A DNA stretch of 64,000 bases from Warburgia ugandensis (taxonomy: Eukaryota > Streptophyta > Magnoliopsida > Canellales > Canellaceae). Location of the stretch: positions 27,301,445 through 27,365,444 of the forward strand of contig CP141132.1 of the NCBI GenBank assembly GCA_035236585.1. The letters run 5' to 3'. Position numbers and translations under genes: made by a program. Positions 21,018-33,135 of the stretch are shown one piece after another. Positions within the stretch are counted from its first letter, which is position 1. The number at the start of each line of letters is the position of its first letter. Under the pieces are notes generated by a model, which worked only from the letters and a program-made list of their open reading frames with translations, ran no database searches and had not been told where the DNA came from.

Positions 21018-21476
21018 TATTATAACGAATGAAATAAAAGGCATGCTTTGTTAGTGATGATTTCCATTAGTGGGCCTTGAACGTGTGCTCCACAAGAATA
21101 AAAAAATATTGCATGCCCACCATGCACGTCCAAAGCTAGCAACATCCAATAGGACCTATATACATAATCAATCAATTAATTTTTACAAAACTTAGCTGGT
21201 ATAGATATTCATGTTTATGGAATGACATGATTTAGAAAGACATGTAATAACTTACCTATTATTGTAGGGAATTGCTAAGGCTTGCCCCTTGTGGCAACAA
21301 AAGAACCCACGTATGATATCTTCTATTTGTTTCTCCTTGAGCAAATGCTCCTTTGGTCCATAGATGACAATAGGGTCAAAGGTTTTGTAAACATCCTTGA
21401 CCTCTAATCTTTGCAAATTATTGTGCAAAGACCTGCACAAACTCAATGTCAAATACTTATCATTTCTTATTAACAT
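21018..21476 (-). pseudogene. Ulp1-like cysteine protease of CACTA I, two exons, likely inactive
   Basis: Plant CACTA and Mutator elements often carry a gene with a Ulp1 (C48, SUMO-protease-like) domain. Minus-strand exon 1 (ending at 21256) gives IEDIIRGFFCCHKGQALAIP then YNN and stops at a perfect donor AATAG|GTAAG. An acceptor TATATAG at 21156 opens exon 2 (21155 down to about 21020), giving SYWMLLALDVHGGHAIFFYS, CGAHVQGPLMEI and a stop. The joined part matches the Ulp1 block PYN..HW.L..ID. The catalytic His of HW is Tyr here (TAT instead of CAT), and the following Asp block also looks changed (FFYSCG). The Cys block was not found. The exon structure was deduced by eye. Confidence 0.6.
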
Positions 21477-21479
21477 GTA

Positions 21480-24280
21480 ATATTAATTTGATCTTAATAA
21501 AGCAATTACACAACATACCCAATATAGATGATGATGTGAGTATTTTCTAGTTAAGCCATATTACATATGGCTAAGAGGTCCTCTTTCATGACTAAACCTC
21601 AACTATGTCATGTACAAGCACATCGGCCTCTATCCTTATGAGGCTAATTTCCTTATAGTATATACAGACTTCTTAGAAATGGAGGCATGTTAAGTAAAAC
21701 CTACACTTGATCCCTACATTGTTGATGCAATTTTTTAGAAAATAGTAATGAATATGTATATATATAGACAAAGATTCATTTTTATCATAAAAAAAGACAT
21801 AAATATCATAGATGGGATAATAGGTAAGCCATAATTTGTTGTCGGGGAGGTAGTCAACCTCAATGGCGCCTTGAACTTCTTCTAGTTAACATTAGATGCA
21901 TATAATATTTAAAAATTTAGCTGAGGCCTTAATGTTGTTGTTGAACATGATGCAGCGATACCATATACATATCTTATATAGCATTACTTTGATATACTTC
22001 TCTGGCCAAGCAACTTGATATCTAGTCGCATTCCCAATAGTATAAATATTGTTTGCTTCTATAAGAAATGGTAGGAGGGTATTTGGTTGGAGGTGGCAGT
22101 AATAGACACACGCTTAGTGTGTGGATACATCAACCTGCCATGCAACATGACAGAAAAAATCTCATTCATTGACCCACCTACAAATAAAAAATAACATATA
22201 CATAAGAATGAATGAAGATTACTAAATAATTTAAAATTGAAAAGGTAAACATGTCAATACATACCTTCTTGATTGGGATATCTCCTTTGAAGAACTATTG
22301 CATCTCTTCTTTAGATGGAGGATTACAACTACTATGAGATGGGGGTTAAAGGGCAACATCTTAACTTGGACCTCTGAAACTCCAAAAGTCCTTACAAAAA
22401 TCATTCTATACCTTTGCATATAACTCATTGAGCATATTATCCTTTCATTCTTCAATGTCCTCTACTAGAGGATTCTTTGATTTATGGAAGAATTTAGAAA
22501 GAACCACAACATGGCCTTGGGCTCTTACTTGGTCAAGGTACTCATCCTTGTTACCCATAGCCCTATATCCCCCTTTGTAGCAATGCTACTCAGAGTCCCA
22601 ATGGTGGTGCTTTTTTAAGTCAACTCTTCCTACTCATGTAATATTAGAACATGATCAATTCCATATATATAATACAATTCAAGAGATACAAAGATAGAAT
22701 GTGAAACCACTTACAATTATTAAAGCAACAAAGGCAGCATTTTCATTAGTTAAGGTATGGGAGTTACGCCCCTATGAATGTGCCATTTTCTAGGGAAGGG
22801 CACAATCAATGGGCTTTATGGTCACAACCTTCTTTTGCTATAAAGAGAGACACTAATTCAAAGTTAATGAGATAAAATTCAGGTATATTCAGAAAGAAAT
22901 GAACTATGAATATACTTACTTCTTATTCTTGTAGCCATGCGTAACCAATCCTTGAAAGGTAGCGTTGCATAACACCAATTGCACACACCATTTGTCCTTT
23001 CATACGCTTTGCCTACGCATCAAAGGAACATGTAATTAAGCATAATTGACTTATATAATTAGAGAAATCAAACTTTGTGCTACTTGTAATTACCTCAAAG
23101 TAGAAGACGGATGGGTCTTTATAAATTTATTCCATGCATCCTGGTCAATGATGCTAGAATACAACTCAAGGATGGTGTGGAGTCTCAATGGATCACGAGC
23201 ATTTGGAAGTATGTACTTTCTTGCAAGCCCACTCTTTCATTTTCTCCATTATTCACTAGTCCCATGTAAAGCATTCTTCTGCACTCATTAGAGATGTCAA
23301 AGGCAGACTACTAAGTATAAATAAGCACATTAGTCTTTCTGAAATACAATAAGAAAAGGCACATAGTATGCTATATGTAGCAAGCATTTACAAACCTTCA
23401 CCATCTCCCATATTGCATGGATGGTGACACATTTCTCCAATTAGTCATTGAGATTTCCACAATGCTTCTAACATTGTAGTAGATGAAACTGGTGTAAGAA
23501 TGTGTACAGCTATTTATCGCCTACCACCTACTATTAAACTGTACCATCTCTTTTATTCCTTTTGACTTTCTCTTAATGATATGCTCCATTTTTGTTGGCC
23601 CACTGCCCTTTCTCTTAATACGTGTACCCGTGGTGGATTGTTCTTCATGTTGCTCACTTTATTCATGTTCTATGTTTCCTGCATAAGTGATAACAATACA
23701 TGTAGAAAAAAACAACCAAAGTTCAGTTCCTAATATTTTTAGATAAAAGATTATAGGTAAATACATAAAATTCAAATGTAGTCAAACTCACTTTTGCATT
23801 TTTCATTTCCCTTTCTTTTGCTTCTTTCTATTCATACTCATAGTTAAATTTGAAGCTTAACCATCATAAATATTATATGAAACAAAGTATCAAATCTGGT
23901 AGAAAATTCTATAATACAACATTAATAAGCTAAACAATAGTGACCAAAATCTAGTTACTTTATAAGAATATATAGATAGGCTCAGAAAAAACCCAAGTGC
24001 CACCATTCCTAATAAAATTCATCAAAGTCTCCCTTATTTTTTAAACTTACATATTTAACTCATTTGATGCAATTCATCTAACAAACTATTTATTTAAATA
24101 ACAAAATATATTTAGAAACTCCATCTCATCACACATTCATAATTTATCACAGTGAAAACAAAGTAAAGATTAATATAAAATTCTTCCCAACACAAATTAC
24201 AATACAATCAATGCCTTGAATCAATAAAAAACGCAATAAATTAAAGAAAAACTTAAGTCATGAACATAAGCATAATATTG
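21480..24280 (-). pseudogene. Remnants of the second CACTA I gene, not classified
   Basis: This is DNA upstream of the Ulp1-like exons on the same strand. Short minus-strand frames could be exon remains. About 22465-22570 gives MGNKDEYLDQVRAQGHVVVL and then SKFFHKSKNPLVEDIEE, and about 22940-23010 gives MKGQMVCAIGVMQRYLSRIG followed by YAWLQE. I do not recognise a domain in them. Their setting, between a TNP2 gene and a Ulp1-like domain, suggests the second open reading frame of the CACTA element. Stops are frequent and no continuous frame longer than about 90 codons exists. Confidence 0.4.
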
Positions 24281-24284
24281 TTAT

Positions 24285-24910
24285 TGCTTACGCAAACAAT
24301 GACAAGTTGCAAATTTGAAGCTAGTAGTTGGATGCCTTTTTGAATGAAAATTGAAAATCTAAAACATGAGTCTCCTTATTCTCAATGTCCTCTATCTAGC
24401 ATGATCAATTTTAATTATTTTCATTGATTAACAAAGTGGGAAATCATGCACAAAGTTATGTAGAATATAAGCATAATATTGTTACTGTTCATGTGAACAA
24501 TGACAAGTAGTAGATTTTAAGCTAGTAGTTCGATGTCTTTTTGAATGAAAATTGAAAAATCTAAGACTTGAGTCTTCATATTCTCAACGTCCTCTATTGA
24601 GCATGATCAAGTTTAAAGATTTCCATTGATAAATGAAGCAGAAATTGTGCACAAAGTTGTCTAGAACCTAAGCAAAATACTATTATTGTTAATGAGAGCA
24701 ATGACAAGTAGTAGACTTTAAGCTAATAGTTGGATGCCTTTTGAATGAAAATTGAAAATCTATGACTTGGGTCTTCTTACTCTCAATGTCCTCTATATAG
24801 CATGATCAATTTTAAATATTTTTAATGATTAACAAAGTGAAAAATCATGTACAAAGTTCTTTAGAATGTAAGCAATAGACTATTACTGTTGACAAGAACA
24901 ACTACAAGTA
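24285..24910 (-). repeat. Tandem repeats of about 200 bp in CACTA I
   Basis: Words such as AACAATGACAAGT recur at about 24293, 24495, 24694 and (changed) 24895. Each is followed by AAGCTAGTAGTTGGATG, TGAATGAAAATTGAAAA, CTCAATGTCCTCTAT and AGCATGATCAA. The same repeat occurs in the opposite orientation in the small CACTA at 50930-51880. The frame content is poor. Confidence 0.75.
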
Positions 24911-25071
24911 GTAGACCTTGAAAAATAGAAGCATGAACATAAGAAAATCAAGAGAGAGAGAAAGAGCATACTTAAAGGGAGAAAAATGGGGACGAGTAAG
25001 GTGGGGACACACATGCATTCTCTTTCTCTTCCTTTTTCTTCTTCTTCTTCCCTCTCCCTCTTTGTGTGTGT

Positions 25072-25073
<2 letters not shown>

Positions 25074-25155
<82 letters not shown>
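25074..25155. repeat. (TC)n microsatellite
   Basis: About 40 TC units in a row. The long Arg-Glu and Leu-Ser frames across it are artefacts. The minus-strand LTR unit is inserted directly at its right edge. Confidence 0.95.
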
Positions 25156-25157
<2 letters not shown>

Positions 25158-25578
25158 TATGATGACTTGGGTTTTCGTAACATATTTTGTAATACATTTT
25201 TCAAAGGCAAGGCCCTTAATGGTAAAAAAATTTCACAAAAAATACATCAGAAATTATTTTCTTTAAAATTCATTTATAACAAAACCCAAGTCTCACCTCA
25301 TGGTACATAATAAACATAGACATTTTGTATAAAATAAATTTTTATTTAATACCACGAATCATCTAATATTTCACTCTTACACAGTTCCTTTATTATAACT
25401 ACAAACCATTGTCCAAATTATGTAATCTAAATTTCAAACCTCACCTTAATTAAAAACTCTCAACACAATACAATGCTCTCAAATAAAAATTACATGTCTT
25501 CAAGGGACGTACCCTGATTGATTATTTTCTTCAAGTCTTCTATTGTTTTGAGCTCCTAATTCTCTTTCTCTATTTCTA

Positions 25579-25628
25579 AGATATTGTAAACATTCAAACA
25601 TTTACAATATCTCAGCAAGCTATGCTTG
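25579..25628 (-). other. Paired hairpins near the 3' end of LTR copy 1
   Basis: AGATATTGTAAA (25579-25590) and TTTACAATATCT (25601-25612) form a perfect 12-bp stem. CAAGC-TAT-GCTTG (25616-25628) is a second hairpin. Equivalents exist in LTR copy 2 and LTR-b. Confidence 0.65.
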
Positions 25629-26488
25629 GTAGGGGATAAAAAAGTATATTACTTCACTAATATAAGCATACATACCTCAATCATTATTCTATCATAGTTA
25701 TCTCAGCATAGAGTATATACATTATTTATGTAGCATAGGATGAATCTGTTAAAATAGTGAAAATTGCTCAAAACTTAATACCTTGCCTTGGCTCCTACTT
25801 AGGAGATCAATATTCAGCCAATTCTCATACGAGGATTTTCTTTCTAGGAACTCAAGTAATGGAATCTCATCATGCCATGGAATTACACTATGCTTATCAT
25901 ATGTGCATCATAATGCAAAATACTTGAGGACTACTGTGCCACAGTCTCAATCTGTACAACACGCCCGGATAACTGCATAATCACCCACTGATACCAACTT
26001 TGGAAATAAAAATTCCATGTCCACATGGGGAGGACCATGGTTATCATAGTGGCGGCCTTCCCATGATTGTCCCTGTAATGACCCCAATTTTTGTAATATT
26101 AAAATCCCATGAAAAGTTCAGTTTTAAAGATAAGGGCATTTTGGTCATTTCACTAGTCACCTTGGCTGAACCTAGGAATTTGGTCGTAAAAATGGTTCCA
26201 TTATATGCGTCTTGGAAAAAGGAATCCAACAAGACCAAAATCACCCAAAATGGAGTTAAAATGAGCAAGTTATGGCCCTTTGAAGTACAGGGCCAAAACT
26301 GTAATTTTTACAAAACGAATTAACTGCCAAAACACAGGGGCCCGTTTTGATACGGGCACCCTTCATCTTCCACCTCCTAGAGGGTTCTAGAACGGCAGTG
26401 ATTGGAGGGGAAATCACCGCCATTCTGGAGGTTTCTCTACCGCCATTCAAAGGCGATGAGAGCCCCTTCCAGAACCCTCTCTTAGCTC

Positions 26489-26497
26489 TATAAATAG
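26489..26497 (+). promoter_or_regulatory. TATA box of the nested solo LTR
   Basis: TATAAATAG about 415 bp from the LTR start is the expected kind of retrotransposon promoter. Transcription would begin some 30 bp further on. Confidence 0.55.
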
Positions 26498-28307
26498 AGC
26501 TCTTGGGTGCCTCTAATGGCAGCCCAAAACATTAAAGAAAACCCATCATGGAGCAGTGACCTAGAGGAGAAAACAAGGAGAAAAACCCAGCAACGAGCTA
26601 GGTATGCCCAAAATCCCTCAAAACCCATCTCCACCATAGTTTTAAGATTAATTTCCCTAGGTTTTTGCATGAAAAACCATGCAAAAACGGAGCCCGGGAG
26701 AGCCACCAAGGACCCAGGGACGTCCCCTGGGCCGCACTGGTTCGACAAGGTTGAACCAGGGTGTCCCGAGGATGCCACGGTCCCCCAGTCGACGAAGACG
26801 TTCCAGTCGGAACGTGACGCGTCGAACGCGTCTGAAGAAAACCAACGGGCACGTCCGGGGACGCGCCCGCAAAAGAGAGAAACGACGGAAAAAGTTTGCG
26901 CGTCTCTAGACGCCCTCACTGAGGCGCACACCACAGATGTGCAGCATGCTAGTGACATGTTTCTTTTCGTTCCTTAAGGAAGCCAGGGCGCACGTCGCAG
27001 ATGCGCAGCGCCCTAGCATTCCGTCTTTTTATTTTTAAGACTCCTACGTATGTGCGACACTAAAATGCTTGTAACTTGAGATCTAGAGCTCCGATTGAGG
27101 CGCCGCAAAAGGCGTTGTGTCCGTATCGACAACGCGGACACATTAAAACTATAAAATCCCTAATCAAGGCCCAATAAAAGGTGGGCATGACCCTTAGAAT
27201 AGGATGGTGGTGCGTGGCCTCCAGACCTTTGGAAAAATAAAGATACCAAGGCCCAATTAGGACCTTAGGACACCCATAGGCATAGGGATGGACCCCTAAT
27301 GACTAAGTAATAAGACCAATCACTCTAAAACCCATAAAAGACAGGCCAAACTAACCTTAAGTCCCCAAACCATGTTCAGGAGCGTCCGAGGACAAATGGG
27401 TTAGCGCGACCTAGTCAGGTAACTGCTCTATCACTATTAGATTCTTTTAAAAGATCTATTATTGTTTCAAAAACATGTGTTTTAAATATATGACTTGTTT
27501 AGCATGACTTGATTCAGCATGCATGTGATAAATGTTTTGTACATAGACATGTTTTGTAAATGATTGCATATACATTATGCACATATATGTTTTGTAAACA
27601 AGTGCATACATTGCATGATTTAAGTACTTGCAAAGATTGCATGTCCTTGAGGGTTGCCAAAAGACGCTGGAGTGTCGAGGGCCAAGCAGTTGTGAGGGAC
27701 CCAAAGAGGACTGGTTTTGAATAGAGGTTTTTGGCTTATTTGATCGTACATGATTTGGGCTAGTAAGCTCGTGGGTGCTATGCCGAGGGGTGTGGGTTGG
27801 CCACCCAACCTCTACCACTATTAGGTGGATGGGTACCACACCCAAAAAGGGCATGTCCTTGCTTCGACTGCATGTGGTACAGGGGGCTACCACTGGTGTC
27901 ACGGCACTGGGTCGAAGTGTCATATGCCCTGTGGAGGTATATGATCCTATGTCCCTAGGTACTCGGAGACCACACGGTAGTGAAGTTGTGGGCATAGTGG
28001 GAGGACCCTATGGTTTTGTGGATTTATGTGCATTGCATATGGCATGATATAAGGTTGGTCAACCATACCATGATACATATCCATGAGTTGGATTCAATTG
28101 AGCATCTGATGCATATTTTTATGATTATGATATATGATACTTTCGACTTGGATTATGCTATTCTTTAAGTCGTCAGTATTCCAGTTTGACAGTAGCTTTT
28201 AATATCGATATTGAACGCAATTATTCGAACAACATGCATATGTTTTTATGAGTACATGATTTTAAAGATCGCATGCATTATAAAACTAGTAGTGATAGAC
28301 TCCTACT

Positions 28308-28324
28308 GAGTATAGTATATACTC
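28308..28324 (+). other. Hairpin near the end of the solo LTR
   Basis: GAGTATAGTATATACTC followed by ACCC. The ACTGAGT...ACTCACCC arrangement is common in long plant Gypsy LTRs, as far as I recall. It sits in the same relative place as the hairpins in the related LTRs here. Confidence 0.5.
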
Positions 28325-28704
28325 ACCCTATCCTTAACATTTTTTCAGGATGATTCCATCCATGAGTAGAGGACATCTATGTTAGTGCTACGAGCAAGTG
28401 AATCATAAAGAAAACACTTATATATGTAAGTAAATTCTCAACCCTTTAGACATGTATTTGTATTTAATTACAGTTGGGCCGTGTGCTGTGACTGGATAGA
28501 CCTGGGGAAAAGCATTTGTGATTTCTAAAGCTGTTCAAAAACTACCTTAGTTGTTGTGAAAGCAAATGACACTCGGGGTTTTCAAAATGAATTCCAAATA
28601 AAAGATTTTTCCGCTGCATTGCACTGTTTTTTTCAAATCGGGATCCCACCTTAGGAATTTAGATTTTTTATTTAAAAATGCATGGGAAAACCCGGGTCAT
28701 CACA

Positions 28705-31700
28705 GTCCCACCCGGCATTTAGCCTCTCTTTGGGCATGGTATCCATCATATCAATTTCAGGAAGCGGGTGGCCAAACCCTCATAACTTCCCTAGCATAGC
28801 ATCCCTAGTCCTCGTACTGTGTAAAACAAAATCACAAGCCACCATGCTTGTATGTAAAATACATTGTACGTATTAGACTATGTGTCTATTTAACTAAGGT
28901 TGGAATATTTTCAATGCCCTATTCTTAGGGTTTCCTTAGTCCACATATCTCATTACTTTCACCTCATTTGATTAGATCATTAGATTGGGTTAGTTGAATT
29001 AGATCATGGGGTTGGTCCACTTAATTCTATCATGTGGTTGGATTATTATCGTGCTAAGGTACCAAATATACTTATATCATGAAGGTCTATAATTCTAGAC
29101 AGAAGATCATGTATGTACACACAAGAATCCTTAATATATTCTTGTACATCCACCTACCTCAAAGTGGTACTGTGGTCTTGATTCATATATCTCAAGTGGT
29201 ATTCACTCCATATTGTCCATTATGATCTTGATTCATACATCTGTCAAACTATATGTATAAAGTTATTCCTCTATGTAAGTATTCTTTCTACATGTATTTG
29301 GACTACCCTATGAGGAATGCCCTAGCTTTCCTTGAATCATATATGATCAAGGTTTCAAACCTTCTAAGTTCACAATCTACACTATAAGTAAAATCATAGA
29401 AAAATACTATAATCTACATTATATTTCTTTTGTTTTTGTTTATGATCTTTCAAGATCTCTCTTATGTCAAATTAGCTAAGGCTTAGTAGCTGAATGGTTG
29501 AACACAAAATGGTTACTACAATCCTCATGTAAGTAGGTGTTTAGACCTCATAAACGTCAATAGAAGGTGGGGAAAGAGCGAGGCTCTATTAGAGAACCCC
29601 CTTAACCACCATATTCATCATCCACTAGGGTGACCTTAACTCAACCCTTCATAAGGTTCCTTTGAGCATTTTAACCATAAGTACTCTTTCTAATTGATTT
29701 TAATTAAATCCATGAATATTTAAAATGTCATTCATGGAGTTTCATTATTCTCGTATTTTGGGCCAAGGAATTTATATTCTTTATATTATCCTACTAACTA
29801 TGGCACTTACTATCATTAAGTCCATGTCATTCATTCCATGTAATTGTTCTTCAACTCTATTTTCATTTAGTTATATTTTTAATGTAATTTTCATAACATA
29901 AGCATTAAAGCATAAATAAATAAATAAATCTATAATTAAATCTAGTAAGCAATAAATGACAATTATAATAACATTTAATACTTCAAATGTAAATCCAACA
30001 TGCCATAACTATTCATCATGATCCAATGGTCATAGACGGTTTCTATCCCCTTTAGGATTTAGATCTTAATCCTCTCATTTTTCTTTATATCTAATACATC
30101 TTTCTAATGTGATTTCAATATTAGATCATTAATGCATCTCATCAAATGATATGATCCTTATTGAACCAACTGATCAAGAAGATATTAAGTCCTTTTACCC
30201 AATTTGAGGGCATAGATCTTAACCTATCCCAAATCATCATCATCCAGTCCATAAATACATATGATATTAACTTCTCATCTTCATCCAAACATATCCATAC
30301 TGTCCAATCATCCTTGATCAACTAGATCAAGGAGATTATCATTTATTTTTTATGGATCTTACTACTTTTAAGGCTAGATCTCTTAATTAATCATAGATTA
30401 GTTACTTATAACTATTGATACCATGTCTCACAATCACAAGATCATTAGTGGATTAAAATTATAGAGTTTGATCATTCCAAATTTCACTAATCATAAGAAT
30501 TAGCAATACTTTTCTTTATTAACAAAATTTTACATGCATCTAAACATAAATTTTCTACGTTCAATAGCTTCTAGTCATCAAAAGGAATCCAACCCAACTT
30601 TTTGATCTCAATTGGAGTTAAATTGAGATTAGAATTGGGATTTTAAGATTTTAGTCTGTTTTAAGAGATGATATTTGATCTTACTATTTTTGTTTATTTA
30701 ATTGATCTAGAAACCCAGAACTTTCACTATGATCATAATCCTTGGGGTTTTGGATCCTCTAAACCCATCCATTGGTTCAGATTTTCATTTTAGGATCATC
30801 TTGATCATGATCAAGCTTGTTACTATGAATTTTTATTATAATCACAAATAAATACTATTTAAAACATACATTTCATGAGTTCAGTAACTTACAAAAGTGA
30901 CAAGGAACCTACAAAAAGTTTCAGATCTAAATTCAAAGCTATATTGAGCTCTTAATTGTAAAAATAAGATTCTAGTTCAAAATTTGAATGACCCAGATCA
31001 AATCTGGGCTTACAGGTGCAGGGACAACTAGTGGCCCATGCTTGTTACTGCCTATTGCAAATGGTCGACAGAGGTGATCGGTTATGGGTGAGATGGTCCA
31101 GATCTGGACAGTCGGATCACCCATGGCCCAAATTTCATCTCCTAGGGTTTTTGGGCCCTAGGAATCCATCCAACCGCTCAGAGATTTCATCTAAGCTGTC
31201 CAAGATGGTGGATCTTAACTCTGTTGCTAGATCCATCGTCTCCAACAGATCAACAGTTGGGGAGATCCCTTGGATGCTGGAAAACCCAACCTAAATGCTG
31301 GAATGGAAAGAGGGGAGGGAGATGCACCTACTTGGATTGTTCAGAGTTCGAAAACTTGGCCAAAAAATAAGAAAATCCATGCTTGATTATAAGTCATTGG
31401 AGCTACTGTTTTTCGACAATTTGGCCGATGAATACTCCATTGATCGTTGAAAAAGTATACGGCTTTTATGTATTTGGATGTGTTGAACCTTTTTAACAGA
31501 GCAGATTAAGGTTTCAACGGTCCAGAAAGAATGTGTAATTGAAAAACCATATTAGCGTAAAAACCTTGCTCGCCGAAGATGAGTCGTCTATAGACACGCT
31601 TGATGGTTCAAGGGGAATATTCACCCGGGTGCATTTGTGGACGCTCTAATAAAAGAAAATAAAGAGGGAAAAAGGAGGAAGAAAAGAGAAAGAAGGGGGA

Positions 31701-31783
31701 GGAGTTTTGAGCTAAGATTTTGATGGAAGCTAGGGAATTTCATGATGAATTTTGTGAACATTTTTGGAAATTTTTTTCTAAGG
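28705..31783 (-). other. Main body of LTR copy 1
   Basis: Non-coding. 29440-29820 carries the module shared with the Athila-like leader (reverse orientation). About 31000-31300 is richer in GC and holds a plus-strand frame without a domain. The rest is collinear with 55930-59140. Confidence 0.5.
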
Positions 31784-31792
31784 TTATTTATA
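31784..31792 (-). promoter_or_regulatory. TATA-type signal of LTR copy 1
   Basis: TATAAATAA on the minus strand, at the place matching TATAAATA at 59140-59147 in copy 2. It supports the minus orientation of these LTR units. Confidence 0.45.
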
Positions 31793-32474
31793 GGCAGTTT
31801 GGGAGTTTTTCATGATTAGATGTAATTATCATGTTAAATTCTTTTTATTATTAAATGGTCCTTGGATTCCCACTGCCACCTCCTTCTCCACTAGTAGGTG
31901 GTAGTGGTTTGACTAATGATTGCACATTTTTTGGCCATTGGATTCCTTTGGGGGTCCCTTGTGGGCCCCACGGGGGTGTGAAAAGATCATTTTGCCCTTT
32001 TAATTTTAAAAATGGAGAAAAATAGTGTTTATTCCCATGAACTCAGGATTAAGCGTACTTAGTGGCATTGGATTTGTATTTTTGAGTACATTCCAAAGTA
32101 TTATGACTTAGGTCTAGGCTATGAGTAAAATTACCATTTTACCCTTTTGTTCATAAAAATGTAGAAAAATGAGGATTTTTCATTCAAATTCAGAATTTGT
32201 TGTACTTACAGTCATTTTGAAGAGTTCGTTGATTATGTTTTCAATTATACATATCTTATCCTTCGATTGCATTTCTATGAGAAGTGAATTTTTAATAATA
32301 CTAATATTCTAGCTTGATTTTTTCTTGAAATTCTCAATTTCATTACAAAAGTTAGGGGTGGGTGTTACACCCCTCTTCTTCTTCTTCTCTATGGTTTTGA
32401 CCCACTGAGTGAAGGAGGGTTTTTGATAATTTCATGAGAGCTCTTGAGGAGCATGGGGTGGGGGGGAGAAGTTA

Positions 32475-32965
32475 ATAAGAAACATAATATAGGACTGTTT
32501 ATGAAATCTGTCATATATTCATTGGAATATAGGATAGTTTTCTAAAACTTGTCTTATATTTTAAGAATAAAAGATGATTTTCTAAAAATCATCCTACATT
32601 TGAATATATGATGATTTTTAGAAATTCTCCCTATATTCCTATAAATATAGGATGGTTTTCAAAAAATTATCTTATATTTTATAGTAAATATAGGATGGTT
32701 TTTTTAAAAACATCTTATATTGCATGGTGGTTTTTAATGTAAAGTTATAAGGTAGTTATTAGAAAATTGTTCTACATTTATAAGATTATAGGATGTTTTC
32801 TTGTAAATATAGGACAATTTTTCATAAATGTCTTATATTAGCCATAAATCTTTCTTACCAATCTCTCCACCTTAATTTTATTTGAATAATATAAGATAAT
32901 TTATTATAAGCCATTTTATATAGTGTACTATATATAAGATAGTTTAGGAATAACCATCTTCTTTG
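32475..32965. repeat. Internal array of CACTA subterminal-type repeats
   Basis: Here again are hairpin-forming variants of ATATAGGATGGTTTTC / AAATCATCCTACATT, but inside CACTA I, between the TNP2 pseudogene and the second gene. A word at 32865-32890 (CTCCACCTTAATTTTATTTG) matches, in reverse, 50690-50710 of the small CACTA, which has the terminal array right next to it. Confidence 0.7.
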
Positions 32966-33135
32966 TATTGAAATAGTTTTCCCTGTTCTCTGGATCTTGA
33001 AAATAATAGTAACCCATGAAGGGTAGAGAGTATTCTCATCCCTTATTTCCTTGATGTATAACCTATGATTGGCATGACACATGATGTGTAACTTAATTGA
33101 TTAATTCAATTCATGCATTATATGTTACAAACATT

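Larger units (their letters stand above)
26074..28704 (+). mobile_element. Solo LTR nested in LTR copy 1
   Basis: This 2631-bp LTR starts TGTAATGACCCC, ends GGGTCATCACA and is flanked by a perfect 5-bp duplication GTCCC (26069-26073 and 28705-28709). No internal region is present, so recombination between two LTRs has probably removed it. It has a TATA box at 26489-26497 and a GC-rich patch (26690-27130) unlike the surrounding DNA. The termini resemble chromovirus-type plant Gypsy LTRs; that placement is an inference. Long frames at 26488-26977 overlap on both strands and show no domain. Confidence 0.85.
25158..32369 (-). mobile_element. Long LTR unit (probable solo LTR), copy 1, minus strand
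   Basis: Read on the minus strand it begins TGTAACACCCACCCC at 32369 and ends AAGTCATCATA at 25158. The flanks are CTCCT (25153-25157) and CCCCT (32370-32374), a target duplication with one change. Without the nested solo LTR it is about 4.58 kb. It is collinear with 54984-59712. A TATA-type signal lies at 31784-31792. I find no gene, primer site or internal LTR, so a solo LTR fits best. Similar start and end words (TGTAATGACCCC, GGGTCATCACA) occur in the solo LTR nested inside it, so they are relatives. Confidence 0.7.

Noticed and set aside
22465..22570. Transposase_24-type domain in the second CACTA gene
   Set aside because: The position fits, but the 37-residue exon-like frame has no motif that I can assign with confidence.
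24883..25266. Frames rich in Arg-Glu or Ser-Leu
   Set aside because: Translation of a (TC)n microsatellite.
26488..26977. Two overlapping 156-codon frames on opposite strands
   Set aside because: They coincide with a GC-rich patch where stop codons are rare, both strands are open, and no domain or codon signal is evident; the patch lies in a solo LTR.
27459..27995. 178-codon minus frame in the solo LTR
   Set aside because: Low-complexity Tyr/Met/Cys-rich C-terminus from a repeated ACATATGT-type stretch and no recognisable domain.
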